A stretch of 46,639 bases of DNA, from the NCBI RefSeq assembly GCF_003248605.1, contig NZ_QFPF01000006.1, positions 1-46,639 on the forward strand. Reading direction: 5' to 3'. Position numbers and translations under genes: made by a program. Below, one piece after another: positions 21,427-30,460 of this stretch. The notes beneath the pieces are model-generated. The model had not been told where the DNA came from, made no database searches, and saw nothing but the letters and a program-made list of their open reading frames with translations. The stretch is from Microbacterium sp. (GTDB taxonomy: Bacteria > Actinomycetota > Actinomycetes > Actinomycetales > Microbacteriaceae). Within the stretch, counting starts at the first letter, position 1. Each line of letters starts with the position of its first letter.

Positions 21427-21462
21427 CACCCACGGACCGATGACCCCGCTCGTGGCTCGGCG

Positions 21463-22845
21463 TCACCCGCTCCCTCTGCCGTTGCCATTGTTGCCCCCGT
21501 CGCCGTTGTTGTTACCCGGCCCGCGGTTGTCCTGGCCGGGCGGGTCAACCGGCGCATCGATGGGGGCCGCGGGCTCGGCCGGCGCCTCCGGCACGATGTC
21601 GGGTTGCGGGTCGACCACGATGGTCTCTTCGGGCACGGTGTCGACCGTCTCCGGCACGCTCTCGTCCTCCGACGGCTGGTCGGTGGGCGCGACGCCCTCG
21701 TCCTCCGCGACCGGGCTGATCGACGGGGCCGGATCGACCGTGTCCCCCGCGCCCGGTGCGAGGGCCAGCGCGAGGGCCAGTATGCCCGCGGCCGACGCTC
21801 CGACCGCACCCCAGACGAGGGCGGGCCGGCGTCGGCGCCGCGCGCTCCGCGCTCCCGCGCGCGTGTGCGGCGGCGCGCCCTCGGGCGTCAGGAGCGAAGC
21901 CGAGGCCGGGGCGTCCGAGGGCAGCGCGTCGAACCGCCGGGTCGCCTCCGGGGCATCCGGTGCAGGCGCCGGCGGCATGTCGGCGGCGAAGAACGCGAGG
22001 GCCGCGGCATCCAGAGCGGTCACCGCATCCACCACGGCCGCGGCGCTCGGCCGGGCGAAAGGATCCATCGCCGTCATCGCCGCGAGCAGCTCACGCCAAG
22101 GCCGGGGCAGCGAATCCGGGATGCCGGGGCTCTGTGAGAGCCGTACGACAACGGATGCGACGCCCGAAGAGTGCGGAAAGGCGCGGTCGCCGGTGAGGCT
22201 CTCGAGAAGCACGAGACCGAGCGCGTAGATGTCGGCGGCGGGACCGGCGGGTGCGCCGCGCACCTGCTCGGGAGCCAGGTACGCCGCCGTGCCCAGCACG
22301 GTGCCGGGCGCCGTCAGCCGGGTCGCGTCGGTGAGGTAGGCGATCCCGAAGTCCGCGAGCTTGGCCCGGAACGGTGCGCCGGACGCGCCGGGAGGGGCGA
22401 GCAGGATGTTCGAGGGCTTGACGTCGCGGTGCACGATGCCGGCGGCGTGCACTGTGGCGAGCGCGTCGGCGAGGTCGCGGCCGAGCGCCGCCACCGCTGT
22501 GGCCGGCAGCGGTCCCGAATCGGTGCGCTCTCGTAGGGAGGGGCCCTCGACGAGTTCCATCACGAGGTATCCGCGTTCGCCGGGCACGATGCGCGCGTCG
22601 TACAGCGTGACGAGCGAGGGGTGCGCGAGCGAGGCGAGCAGCGTCGACTCGGTGCGCAGGCGCCCCGAGTCCAGAGCCGGGTCGGAGCTCTCGCGCATCA
22701 TCTTGACCGCGACGACCCGCCCGAGTACGACGTCCTCGGCACGGTGCACGCGCGCCATGCCGCCCTCACCGAGACACTCGCCGAGCACGTAGCGACCATC
22801 GAGCAGCTCCTGCGTGCCCGTGTCGGCGCGCGTCGGATCGCTCAT
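21463..22845 (-). CDS. membrane-anchored Ser/Thr protein kinase
   Basis: This 460-residue protein is a Pkn-type kinase. The kinase domain (about 15-275) has the Gly-loop GEGGMARV, the ATP-anchoring Lys48 in VAVKMM, the catalytic HRDVKPSN (139-146), DFG (165-167) and the activation segment GTAAYLAPEQ; all catalytic residues are present. A basic juxtamembrane stretch (RSARRRRRP) precedes one membrane helix (about 350-370). The outer part is only acidic/Pro-rich and ends in an Asn/Gly-rich tail; there are no PASTA repeats, so the signal is unclear. ATG at 22845 has a GGGAGGG ribosome site; upstream in-frame codons are less likely. Confidence 0.9.
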   Translation of the reverse strand: MSDPTRADTGTQELLDGRYVLGECLGEGGMARVHRAEDVVLGRVVAVKMMRESSDPALDSGRLRTESTLLASLAHPSLVTLYDARIVPGERGYLVMELVEGPSLRERTDSGPLPATAVAALGRDLADALATVHAAGIVHRDVKPSNILLAPPGASGAPFRAKLADFGIAYLTDATRLTAPGTVLGTAAYLAPEQVRGAPAGPAADIYALGLVLLESLTGDRAFPHSSGVASVVVRLSQSPGIPDSLPRPWRELLAAMTAMDPFARPSAAAVVDAVTALDAAALAFFAADMPPAPAPDAPEATRRFDALPSDAPASASLLTPEGAPPHTRAGARSARRRRRPALVWGAVGASAAGILALALALAPGAGDTVDPAPSISPVAEDEGVAPTDQPSEDESVPETVDTVPEETIVVDPQPDIVPEAPAEPAAPIDAPVDPPGQDNRGPGNNNGDGGNNGNGRGSG

Positions 22846-22947
22846 CGGGTTCCCTCCCGCGACCGCCCTGCGCGGATCGCGCCCTCCGGTCACCGTAACG
22901 AGGTCGGGCCTCGGCTCCTCGGGGGTTGACAATCGCTCCGACCGCGG

Positions 22948-23355
22948 TCAACGCTCGGAGCGGCCTCCGCGCGCGTCGAACGTGGCACGGTGAGCGGCGA
23001 CCTCCGAGTGGTGCTCATGTGCCCACACGACGAAGGCGGCAACGGGCGCGCTCAGACTCATGCCGAGATCAGTCAGCGCGTACTCGACACGCGGTGGCAC
23101 CTCGGCGTGGGCCGTGCGCGTCACCATGCCGTCGCGCTCGAGAGTGCGCAGGGTGTGGGTGAGCATGCGATGCGAGATGCCGGGCACGGCGGCCATGAGC
23201 CCGGTGAAGCGCTCGGGACCGTGCGAGAGGTGTTCGATCAGGAGAAGGCTCCACTTGTCGGCCATCCGCACGATCATCTCGCGCACGAGGTCGCGCGTAT
23301 CCGCGTCACAGCCGTCGACCATGACATCCGGAAGCGCCTGCAGGGAGTTCGCCAT
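22948..23355 (-). CDS. HxlR-family transcriptional regulator
   Basis: This 135-residue protein is a winged-helix HxlR/MarR-like regulator: DTRDLVREMIVRMADKWSLLLIEHL, FTGLMAAVPGISHRMLTHTLRTLERDGMV (recognition helix and wing, about 55-85). Cys16 sits before the first helix, where redox-sensing HxlR regulators such as HypR and YodB carry their reactive cysteine. ATG at 23355 has a GAGG site. It is divergent from a DoxX gene, with a near-perfect palindrome between them, so it probably represses itself and the DoxX gene in response to an electrophile or oxidant. Confidence 0.88.
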   Translation of the reverse strand: MANSLQALPDVMVDGCDADTRDLVREMIVRMADKWSLLLIEHLSHGPERFTGLMAAVPGISHRMLTHTLRTLERDGMVTRTAHAEVPPRVEYALTDLGMSLSAPVAAFVVWAHEHHSEVAAHRATFDARGGRSER

Positions 23356-23379
23356 GGCATCGACCTCTTTCTCTCTCGG

Positions 23380-23403
23380 CTCACGCACTTCAAAGTGCGT
23401 GAG
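23380..23403. promoter_or_regulatory. palindromic operator, probably for the HxlR regulator
   Basis: CTCACGCACTT and AAGTGCGTGAG form perfect 11-base arms around a 2-base centre CA. It lies 24 bases before the HxlR start and about 145 bases before the DoxX start. The ACTT...AAGT core resembles known HxlR-family operators. Confidence 0.75.
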
Positions 23404-23548
23404 CGCCGTCGGGATTATTCCGCATCGTCGGCCGTTAGGCACTCTAGGTCACCGTCGGACGCCGTGCACTCGGTGGCGTGCGGCCGTCGCCGAATCCCCC
23501 CATCTGCCGGCCGCTTCTCGGTCGCGCATCGTCATGAAAGGAACCCGG

Positions 23549-23917
23549 ATGCTGATCGCACTCTGGATCGTCAACGCACTGCTCGCCTTCGCCTTTCTCG
23601 GCGCGGGCCTGATGAAACTCGCCCGGCCGAAGCCCGCCCTCGCCGCGTCGGGTATGGCCTGGACCGAGGACTTCGGCAGCCCGAGCGTCAAGCTCATCGG
23701 AGCGCTCGAGGTCATCGGCGCGGTCGGTCTTATCGTGCCGCTGCTGACGGGTATCGCACCGATCCTCACCCCGATCGCGGCCGTGGGCCTTGCGATCGTG
23801 ATGATCGCCGCCGCGGTCGTGCACGTGCGCCGCAGGGAAGCCGCGACCCCGGCCATCGTGCTCGCGGTCGTCTCGATCGTCAGCGCCGTCCTCGGTTTCG
23901 TGGTCGTCCTCGGGTGA
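23549..23917 (+). CDS. DoxX-family membrane protein
   Basis: This 122-residue protein has four predicted membrane helices and the DoxX-like N terminus IVNALLAFAFLGAGLMKLARP, followed by GALEVIGAVGLIVPLLTG. DoxX-family proteins are often linked to thiol or quinone stress, which fits control by the adjacent HxlR regulator. ATG at 23549 has an AAAGGA ribosome site; an in-frame ATG five codons upstream lies within that site. A strong hairpin follows the stop. Confidence 0.85.
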   Translation: MLIALWIVNALLAFAFLGAGLMKLARPKPALAASGMAWTEDFGSPSVKLIGALEVIGAVGLIVPLLTGIAPILTPIAAVGLAIVMIAAAVVHVRRREAATPAIVLAVVSIVSAVLGFVVVLG

Positions 23918-23922
23918 TCCGC

Positions 23923-23963
23923 GCCCGTGTCACCGCTTCGCTCGATGACGCGGTGACACGGGC
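23923..23963 (+). terminator. hairpin terminator of the DoxX gene
   Basis: GCCCGTGTCACCGC at 23923-23936 pairs perfectly with GCGGTGACACGGGC at 23950-23963, five bases after the stop codon. The 14-base stem has a 13-base loop and no U-tract. Confidence 0.8.
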
Positions 23964-24061
23964 AACTCGCGGGCGCAGAATCCAGCCGCCGCCCGTGGCC
24001 TGACCTCTTGCGCGGCGCCGCGTGCGGGTGTGTGCTTTCAGGTGAGAAGAGAGGACACGCC

Positions 24062-24649
24062 ATGGACGCCGCACGCCACGAAGCCGCCCCGCGAACCGCC
24101 CACCAGAGCATCGAGGAGTTGTCGACCGGCGAGTCCTGGCGCCTCATCGAGTCCCATCAGCTCGGTCGGCTCGCGATCGGCGGACCGGACGGTGCACCCG
24201 ATGTCTTTCCCCTCAACTACCTCGTGCACGAGGGATGCATCTTCGTACGTTCCGCGCCGGGGTCGAAGCTGCGCGCGATGTCGGAGCGCCCTTCCGTCGC
24301 CTTCGAGATCGACGGACAGGAACACGGTCGCCACTGGAGCGTCGTGATCCGAGGCACAGCCGATCGGCTCGACGCCGATGACGAGATCGAGGCGTCGGGG
24401 GTGCTCGACCTCGTGACATGGACACCGACCGAGAAGCACAACTTCGTGCGCATCACCCCCGCCTCGGTGTCCGGTCGCCGATTCCGCTCGCCCGAGGGAA
24501 TGCGGCCGCGCATGGGTGGGGATGCCCCGGTCCGCACCGCCACGGTCGACGCCCCACGCCCGTCCGGTCACGATTCCGCTTCTCGCAGCAAGGCACAGAA
24601 GCCGCAGCCGATCCCGCACTTCGCACCGCCTGCGCACGACGCCCCCTGA
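24062..24649 (+). CDS. pyridoxamine 5'-phosphate oxidase family flavoprotein
   Basis: This 195-residue protein has a split-barrel flavin-binding domain in its first 150 residues: LIESHQLGRLAIGGPDGAPDVFPLNYLVH, then IFVRSAPGSKLRAMSERPSVAFEID and HWSVVIRGTADRL. This is the PPOX-like family, which includes F420- and FMN-binding reductases and heme oxygenases. The cofactor cannot be told from sequence. The C-terminal 45 residues are Pro/Ser-rich and probably disordered. ATG at 24062 has a GAGAGGA site. It stands alone next to the glycosyltransferase island. Confidence 0.85.
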   Translation: MDAARHEAAPRTAHQSIEELSTGESWRLIESHQLGRLAIGGPDGAPDVFPLNYLVHEGCIFVRSAPGSKLRAMSERPSVAFEIDGQEHGRHWSVVIRGTADRLDADDEIEASGVLDLVTWTPTEKHNFVRITPASVSGRRFRSPEGMRPRMGGDAPVRTATVDAPRPSGHDSASRSKAQKPQPIPHFAPPAHDAP

Positions 24650-24706
24650 CTCCGGCACCTCGGCGGACGCACGATGCCTGATCGCACGGCGCACTCGCGC
24701 GGCCGA

Positions 24707-25990
24707 TCAACCCCGGGTCCAACCACCGAGATAGGCCTCGACGTCCACCTCGCCCTCCAGCGCGCGAACGCCGTCGCACGTCGCGCGTCCCCGAGAGAAG
24801 AGATCGTCGCGAGCCCACCTCAGGTGTCGCGCCCGTGAGCGCATCGAGGAGATCCGGATCAGCTCGGTACCGGCGTCGTCCACGATCAGGAGCTCGCCGA
24901 GCTGTCCGCGCCCGACGTGCGAGACCTGTGCGGCGAGCGCACCACCGACGACAAGGACCGGGCGGAGGATGTCGAGGTGCACCCGCACCCGATCGAAGCG
25001 TCCTCGTCCGAGGGGGGCTCGGGTGCCCGTCTCGCTTTCGGTCGCCTCCGCGCCGGGTATCGCCGCCAGCACGCTGTCGACGCTCACGAACACATCAGCG
25101 GGGGTCGCGGGTGCTGGCGGCCCGCTGACGGCCACATCGACCTTCGCGCTGCGCAGTCCGCGACCGCGCGACCCGGGAACGGGTATCAGGTCCGAGAGCC
25201 GGATCGCCTCGGCGTTCTTCGCGCTCCGGCCCGCCGCCGGGCGCTCAGAGGCGTCGGGACCGTCGTGCCAGGCGACGGCCGTGGGTGCATGGGCCAGCAG
25301 CGCCCCGCCGATCCACGCGCGATAGGCCCACTCCCAGTCCTCACCTCCGTAGGACGTGAAGGTCTCGTCGAAGCCGCCGACCTCGGCGAACAGCCGCCGC
25401 GAGCAGGCCAGAGCGGCACCGATCACGTAGCGGTAGCTGCGGTCATCGGCATCGAGCAGGTTGCGCGAGGTGCGATACGCCTCTCTCAGCCAGGGCGGTT
25501 CGACCAGTTCGCGCCCCGCGACTGCGAGCTCGATGTCCTCGGTCACCGGCACACCGTCCAGACGCGCGTGACGACGGCGACCCACCGTCACGCAATCCGG
25601 TGCGAGGGCGGGAAGCCGCACCAGCTCTCGGACGAACGCCGGTTCGGGAGTCGTATCGGCGTCGAGGAAGACGAGGATCTCTCCGGTAGCGGCCGCCGCC
25701 CCCAGGTTACGCGCCGCAGCCAGGCGGAAGCCGGCGTCCTCCTGCCGCACCAGCACGACGTCGTCCGGCACGCGCGGACGCTCCGGCGAGCCGTCATCGG
25801 CGACGATCACCTCCAGGCGATGGGACGGGTGATCCTGCCGCCGCAGCGCGGCGAGGGTGCGCGCCAGCTGCTGCGGCTGGCGGTAGTGCGCGACGACGAC
25901 CGACACCATCGGCGGCACATCAGGGCGTACGCCCGCGAGCAGATCCCACCGGTTGCCGGGGAGCGCGGTGCCGGCCGGAGGCGTTGTCAC
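24707..25990 (-). CDS. GT2-family glycosyltransferase with extra C-terminal domain
   Basis: This 427-residue protein has a GT-A fold glycosyltransferase domain: VSVVVAHYRQP, DDGS at 65-68, the DAD metal motif at 110-112 (VFLDADTTPEP), and the acceptor-site motif GGFDETF (205-211) with YGGEDWEW (214-221), like the GT7/galactosyltransferase C-terminal signature. Residues beyond about 290 form an extra domain of unknown type. It would transfer a sugar from a nucleotide donor in the cytoplasm. The GTG start overlaps the stop of the upstream glycosyltransferase by 4 bases. Its signature resembles the GT2 protein at 30457, so the two may act on similar acceptors. Confidence 0.85.
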   Translation of the reverse strand: MTTPPAGTALPGNRWDLLAGVRPDVPPMVSVVVAHYRQPQQLARTLAALRRQDHPSHRLEVIVADDGSPERPRVPDDVVLVRQEDAGFRLAAARNLGAAAATGEILVFLDADTTPEPAFVRELVRLPALAPDCVTVGRRRHARLDGVPVTEDIELAVAGRELVEPPWLREAYRTSRNLLDADDRSYRYVIGAALACSRRLFAEVGGFDETFTSYGGEDWEWAYRAWIGGALLAHAPTAVAWHDGPDASERPAAGRSAKNAEAIRLSDLIPVPGSRGRGLRSAKVDVAVSGPPAPATPADVFVSVDSVLAAIPGAEATESETGTRAPLGRGRFDRVRVHLDILRPVLVVGGALAAQVSHVGRGQLGELLIVDDAGTELIRISSMRSRARHLRWARDDLFSRGRATCDGVRALEGEVDVEAYLGGWTRG

Positions 25991-27051
25991 CGTGCCGGTC
26001 CGTTCCACCAGGAGAGGTAATCCGCCGCCACATCGGCGAGTGTCGGTCGTAGGCTCGCCCCGGCAGGCAGCGCGGTCCGCTCCGGATCGCGCCACGCCTC
26101 CACAAGCCGGAGCGCCAGCTCGGCCGGCTCGTACCGGGCGATCGTGCGGGGACGCAGCCGATCCATCTCCCGCGCATAACGCGAGTCGACCACGAGGGGG
26201 CGCCGCCCCGCCTCCACCCAGTCGAGCATCGATCGGGAGGCCGACACGTGCTCGTGCGCGGCGAGCGGGATGCCCTCGTCCATCATGCGCTCGTCGAACG
26301 AGGCGTCGGCGAGAAAGCCGGTGACGTCGAAGCGCACGCCGAGGCGTTCGGCCTCGTTGCGCAGGACCGCGACATCACCCTCGTGTCCGGTCGAGGGCGC
26401 GCCGATGGCGCGGACGACGACCGCCCCCACCGGCTCGCCCGCGCGGCGGAGCGCACGCGCCGCGTCCGCGGCCGCCTCGATGGCCTGCGCGTGCCCTTTG
26501 CCGGGGTAGATGTAGCCGGCGAGGAGCACGACGAGGTCGCGGCGACCGCTTCGTGCCGCATCGTGCTCTCGGGCGCGCAAGCCCGACGGTGAGGAGCGGC
26601 GAGCGCCGAGCGGAATCGCGTGAGGAGTGGCGACGCCGGGGAGGAAGTCGGCGACCAGCCTCTGCTCGTGCTGACTGTTCACCGCGGCGGCGTCCACGGC
26701 GGCGAACATGCGTGTGTAGGCAGCGACCCGCCGCTCGAGACCCGTGCCGTCGGAGGTCTGCGGCACGTCGTGCACCGTCACCGTCAGCGCCGTGACGGAG
26801 GCGAGGCCTTCGAGCCTGTCGGCAGCCTCCTCGGGAGAGCGCCCGAGGAGGCGATCGGTGACGTGCAGGTGGACTCGCCCTGCACGTCGCGCGACAGCCT
26901 GCGCGTCGGGCAGGCTGTCGACCCACGCCACCTCGGTCCGGTCGTCGGTCTCACGCAGCGCGGCCGCAACATCCGCGGCGTAGGCCACGACACCGTGCCC
27001 TTCGGGGCCCACGATCAGCTGGAGCGGCGGGACGCGGGTCATTCGGCTCAT
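25987..27051 (-). CDS. glycosyltransferase, probable GT-B fold
   Basis: This 354-residue protein looks like a GT4-type enzyme. The N-terminal half has VTVHDVPQTSDG and AAVNSQHEQRLVADF, and the C-terminal half has LVVLLAGYIYPGKGHAQAIEAA, VTGFLADASFDERM and the acceptor-side SASRSMLDWVEAGRRPLVVDSRYARE, where GT4 enzymes usually show E-x7-E. The usual second Glu is not obvious, so donor binding may be atypical. The start is ATG at 27051 or 27042; the -10-like TATAAC lies directly upstream. It is coupled by a 4-base overlap to the GT2 gene and divergent from the four plus-strand glycosyltransferases. Confidence 0.75.
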   Translation of the reverse strand: MSRMTRVPPLQLIVGPEGHGVVAYAADVAAALRETDDRTEVAWVDSLPDAQAVARRAGRVHLHVTDRLLGRSPEEAADRLEGLASVTALTVTVHDVPQTSDGTGLERRVAAYTRMFAAVDAAAVNSQHEQRLVADFLPGVATPHAIPLGARRSSPSGLRAREHDAARSGRRDLVVLLAGYIYPGKGHAQAIEAAADAARALRRAGEPVGAVVVRAIGAPSTGHEGDVAVLRNEAERLGVRFDVTGFLADASFDERMMDEGIPLAAHEHVSASRSMLDWVEAGRRPLVVDSRYAREMDRLRPRTIARYEPAELALRLVEAWRDPERTALPAGASLRPTLADVAADYLSWWNGPAR

Positions 27052-27174
27052 GGTTATACGCCGGGGCCCTCCGCGTCAAGCCGCCTCCGGTGCCGTCTCC
27101 GCCCCCCTATCGTTCGATGTGCTCGACACGCGACAGCGCGTCGGGTTCCCGGCCCGTCACCCAGAAGGGACACG

Positions 27175-28311
27175 ATGGCGACCTCCGCGATTCCCGTGGC
27201 ACCCCCCGACAAATCGGTGCGCCCCGTCGGTGCCGTCACCGTCGCCTCGGCCCCGGCCGGACACCCCTTCGTCGCCCGGATCACCGCTGCCCCGGGAATC
27301 TCGCTCCTGCCCGACCCGCCGGTCCCGGGAGCACCCGCGGGGGTCTGGTGGCCCCCCGCGGTCCTCGATCCGGTCTGGATCGCGCGCAACGCGTCGTCGG
27401 CGCAGCTGCTGCACATCCACTTCGGCACCGAGTCGTACTCAGCCGGTGAGCTGGCGGCGGCCATCGATGCCGCTCATGATGCGGGCTGGCCGGTCGTCTT
27501 CACCGTGCATGACCTCGATCACCCCCAGCTCGGCGATCAGACGAGATATGCGGAACAACTCGACGTGCTCGTGGGCGGCGCGGACGCCGTGATCACCCTG
27601 ACTCCCGGCGCCGCATCGGCCATCGCGGGACGATGGAACCGGGAGTGCCTTGTCATCCCGCATCCCTCGATGGTCGCACCGGATGCCCTCCCGCCGCGCG
27701 TGCGCACGTCTGACGAGACGCTGATGGGGGTGCATCTGAAGGACATCCGCCCCAACGTGGACGGGCCGGGCACCGTCCGCACGCTTCTGCAGGCGGCGGC
27801 CGAACTGCGCTCACACGGCGTGCACGCTCGCGTGGAGGTGCGCCTGCACCATGGGGTTCGCGACGAGGACTCCCGTCGCGAGGTCCGCAGACTCTGCGCG
27901 AAGGACGATCATGCGACCCTCGTCGAGCATGAGCGCCTGTCGGACGCCGAGCTGGACGTCGCGCTCAGCAGGCTCGATGTCGCTGTGCTGCCGTACCGGC
28001 ACGGCACGCATTCGGGCTGGCTGGAGCTGTGTTGGGATCTCGGCGTCCCGGTCGTCGCGCCCGCCGTGGGCTTCTACGCCGAGCAGCACCCGGACGATTC
28101 CGTGGCGTCCTACGCGCCCGGTGACGTCGCCGGCCTGGCTGCGGCCCTCACGGCGCTGCTCGGCGATGCGGATGCGAACCGGGCGGGCTCCCCCGCGCGA
28201 ACCGATCTCCGCATCGCTCGGCGTGCGCGGCGCCGCGCTTCGGACGCCGCGGCAGCCGAAACCCACGCCGCGCTGTACCGCCGTCTGCTGGCGAACGGAT
28301 CGGTCGCGTGA
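27175..28311 (+). CDS. glycosyltransferase, GT4-like
   Basis: This 378-residue protein has a GT-B outline: LLHIHFGTESYSAGELAAAI and VVFTVHDLDHPQLGDQ in the N-terminal half, and DVAVLPYRHGTHSGWLELCWDLGVPVVAP in the C-terminal half, matching the nucleotide-sugar-binding segment of GT4 enzymes. The HDLDHPQ segment is typical of some actinobacterial enzymes of unknown acceptor. ATG at 27175 has an AGAAGGGA site, so this gene opens the plus-strand run of four coupled genes. Its stop overlaps the next GTG start by 4 bases. Confidence 0.78.
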   Translation: MATSAIPVAPPDKSVRPVGAVTVASAPAGHPFVARITAAPGISLLPDPPVPGAPAGVWWPPAVLDPVWIARNASSAQLLHIHFGTESYSAGELAAAIDAAHDAGWPVVFTVHDLDHPQLGDQTRYAEQLDVLVGGADAVITLTPGAASAIAGRWNRECLVIPHPSMVAPDALPPRVRTSDETLMGVHLKDIRPNVDGPGTVRTLLQAAAELRSHGVHARVEVRLHHGVRDEDSRREVRRLCAKDDHATLVEHERLSDAELDVALSRLDVAVLPYRHGTHSGWLELCWDLGVPVVAPAVGFYAEQHPDDSVASYAPGDVAGLAAALTALLGDADANRAGSPARTDLRIARRARRRASDAAAAETHAALYRRLLANGSVA

Positions 28312-29435
28312 GCGGCGCCGGCGGCCTGCGGATCGCCGTGATCGCCCCCCTGCGGTTTCCGATCCGCCCGCCGCACTCGGGCGGGCTGGAATCCGCAGTG
28401 TGGTCCGAGGTCACGGCTCTGCGCGCTCGCGGACACGAGGTCACGATGGTCGCCGTCCGGGGCTCGGACTTCGTCATCCCCGGCAGTCCGTTCGAGCTGC
28501 CGATCCTCGACTGGCCACGGGGCGCAGCGCTGTCCGACATGACCTATCCCCTCAGTTACGAAGCGACGACGGTGCCGGCGCTCGAGCGGGCGCTCGAGGC
28601 GCTCGCCTTGGGCGCGCAGAGCTTCGACGTCGTATCGAATCATTGCCTGCATCCCCTCCCCCTCAGATGGGCTGCGAAACTCGGGACCCCCATGGTCACC
28701 ACGCTTCACACGCCGCCCGATGCCGCGTTCATCGCGGCGCATGCGACCGCCGGATCGGGGGGCAGCGCCTTCTTGGCCGTCAGTGACTTCACCCGCCGGG
28801 AGTGGGCGCGCGCGGGGCTGCACTCCGACGTGCTGCCGAACGGAGTCGACCCCCACGCGTGGCCGGAGGGCCGAGGCGGCGAGGGAATCGTCTGGTTCGG
28901 GCGGATCGTGCCCGAAAAGGCTCCCCACCTGGCCGTCGACGTCGCCCGCCGGTTGGGTCGACGGCTCACGATCGCGGGACGCATCGGCGATCACGCCTAC
29001 GCCGAACGCGTGCTCTTCCCGTTGATCGGCGACGACGTGACCGTCACCGGCGCCCTCGCACCCGCCCAGCTCGCCGCGATCGTCGGCGGCGGTGCCGCCG
29101 CGCTGTCGACACCCGCGTGGGCAGAGCCCTTCGGACTCGTCGCGCCCGAAGCGCTCATGTGCGGAACGCCCGTGGTGAGCTTCGCCGTGGGCGGCGTGCC
29201 TGAGATCGCAGCGGGAAGCACGGGCATGGAGATCGTCGGGCCCGGCGATGTGGACGCCATGGCCGAACGTGCCGAGAGACTCATCGAACGTACGGCCGAG
29301 GATGCCTCCTTCCGGCGTCGCATTCGCGCGAGCGCGCTCCGCCGTTTCTCGCTCGAACGGCGCATCGGCGTGCTCGAGGATGTCCTCACCGAACTCGCCG
29401 CCGGCACCCCGCTCGCAGAAGGGCTCACCGCATGA
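28308..29435 (+). CDS. GT4-family glycosyltransferase
   Basis: This 375-residue protein is a GT-B glycosyltransferase. The N-terminal domain starts LRIAVIAPLRFPIRPPHSGGLESAVWSEV, the acceptor-side loop with HSGGLE being typical of GT4; the C-terminal domain has IVWFGRIVPEKAPHLAVDVA and the donor-binding EPFGLVAPEALMCGTPVVSF, which is the E-x7-E motif. It would transfer an activated sugar to a lipid- or glycan-bound acceptor. The GTG start overlaps the previous stop and the stop overlaps the next ATG, so it is in the middle of the coupled operon. Confidence 0.88.
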   Translation: MSGAGGLRIAVIAPLRFPIRPPHSGGLESAVWSEVTALRARGHEVTMVAVRGSDFVIPGSPFELPILDWPRGAALSDMTYPLSYEATTVPALERALEALALGAQSFDVVSNHCLHPLPLRWAAKLGTPMVTTLHTPPDAAFIAAHATAGSGGSAFLAVSDFTRREWARAGLHSDVLPNGVDPHAWPEGRGGEGIVWFGRIVPEKAPHLAVDVARRLGRRLTIAGRIGDHAYAERVLFPLIGDDVTVTGALAPAQLAAIVGGGAAALSTPAWAEPFGLVAPEALMCGTPVVSFAVGGVPEIAAGSTGMEIVGPGDVDAMAERAERLIERTAEDASFRRRIRASALRRFSLERRIGVLEDVLTELAAGTPLAEGLTA

Positions 29436-30460
29436 CGCTCCGCATCGGCTGGTATGTGCACCACCACGGCGGCGGACACCTCGCCCGGATGCTGTCGATC
29501 GCACGTCATCTGGACGCCGAGATCACGTGCTTCAGTTCGCTGCCCGAGCCGGAGACGCTCCCGGCAGGATGCTCATGGATCGTGCTGGAGCGCGACGACG
29601 ACGTACGGGCGGGCATCACCGCGCCCGCCGATGCCGACCCGACCGCCGGGGGGCTGCTCCACTGGGCGCCTCTGGGACATCCCGGGCATCTCGGAAGGCT
29701 GGCCGCCATCGCCGCGACTCTCTCCCGATCCCCCTGGGATGCCTTCGTCGTGGACGTCTCGGTGGAAGTAGCGGTGCTCGTGCGCCTGTTGGGGATCCGC
29801 ACCGTGGTGATCGCCCAGCCCGGACGCCGCGACGACGTCCCGCATCGGCTCGGCTACCGGGCAGCGACGACGATCCTGGCACCGTGGCCTCGGGCGCTTC
29901 TGCAGCCGGCGCACCTCGACGCGATGGCCGACAAGGTCGTGTACACGGGCGGTATCAGCCGATTCGAGCATCGACCTCGCCCACAGAGGACGGGAGACGG
30001 GGCCGACCGCCGGGACGTGGTGGTGCTGGGCGGACGCGGTGGCAGCGACGTGACCGACGCGGCGGTGGCAGAAGCCGCGGCCGCGACGGGGCTCACCTGG
30101 CGCAACCTCGGCGCCACACCGGATGCACCGTGGACGACCGATCCCTGGGAGGATCTCACCTCGGCGGGGATCGTCGTCGCATGGGCGGGTCAGAACTCCA
30201 TTGCCGACCTCGCCGTCGCCGGGGCGGTTGCGGTGGTCATCCCCCAGGACCGCCCGTTCTCGGAGCAGCTCGAGACGGCGCACGCGGTCGAACGCGCCGG
30301 GCTCGCGGTCGTCGTCACCCGCTGGCCCCCGGCGAGCGCCTGGCCGGAACTCATCGAGGACGCCGCCTCGCTGCACCCGGACTGGTCGCAGTGGCAGGTG
30401 GAGGGGGCCGCTGCCCGCGCCGCCGAAGCCATCCGCGCAACCGCGAGCCCGCGTCCATGA
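29432..30460 (+). CDS. MurG-like (GT28-type) glycosyltransferase
   Basis: This 342-residue protein begins RIGWYVHHHGGGHLARMLSI, where the HHGGGH loop matches the Gly-rich acceptor loop of GT28 and macrolide glycosyltransferases. The C-terminal half has VVVLGGRGGSDVTD, SAGIVVAWAGQNSIADLAVAG and AVVIPQDRPFSEQLETAHAVE, the typical nucleotide-sugar site of MurG-like enzymes. Many actinobacterial genomes seem to carry such a gene without a known product. It is coupled by 4-base overlaps to both neighbours. Confidence 0.82.
   Translation: MTLRIGWYVHHHGGGHLARMLSIARHLDAEITCFSSLPEPETLPAGCSWIVLERDDDVRAGITAPADADPTAGGLLHWAPLGHPGHLGRLAAIAATLSRSPWDAFVVDVSVEVAVLVRLLGIRTVVIAQPGRRDDVPHRLGYRAATTILAPWPRALLQPAHLDAMADKVVYTGGISRFEHRPRPQRTGDGADRRDVVVLGGRGGSDVTDAAVAEAAAATGLTWRNLGATPDAPWTTDPWEDLTSAGIVVAWAGQNSIADLAVAGAVAVVIPQDRPFSEQLETAHAVERAGLAVVVTRWPPASAWPELIEDAASLHPDWSQWQVEGAAARAAEAIRATASPRP

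Noticed and set aside
22925..22952. GTTGAC/GTCAAC inverted repeat upstream of the kinase gene
   Set aside because: Arms are only 6 bases and the position overlaps the HxlR stop; not enough to call an operator or terminator.
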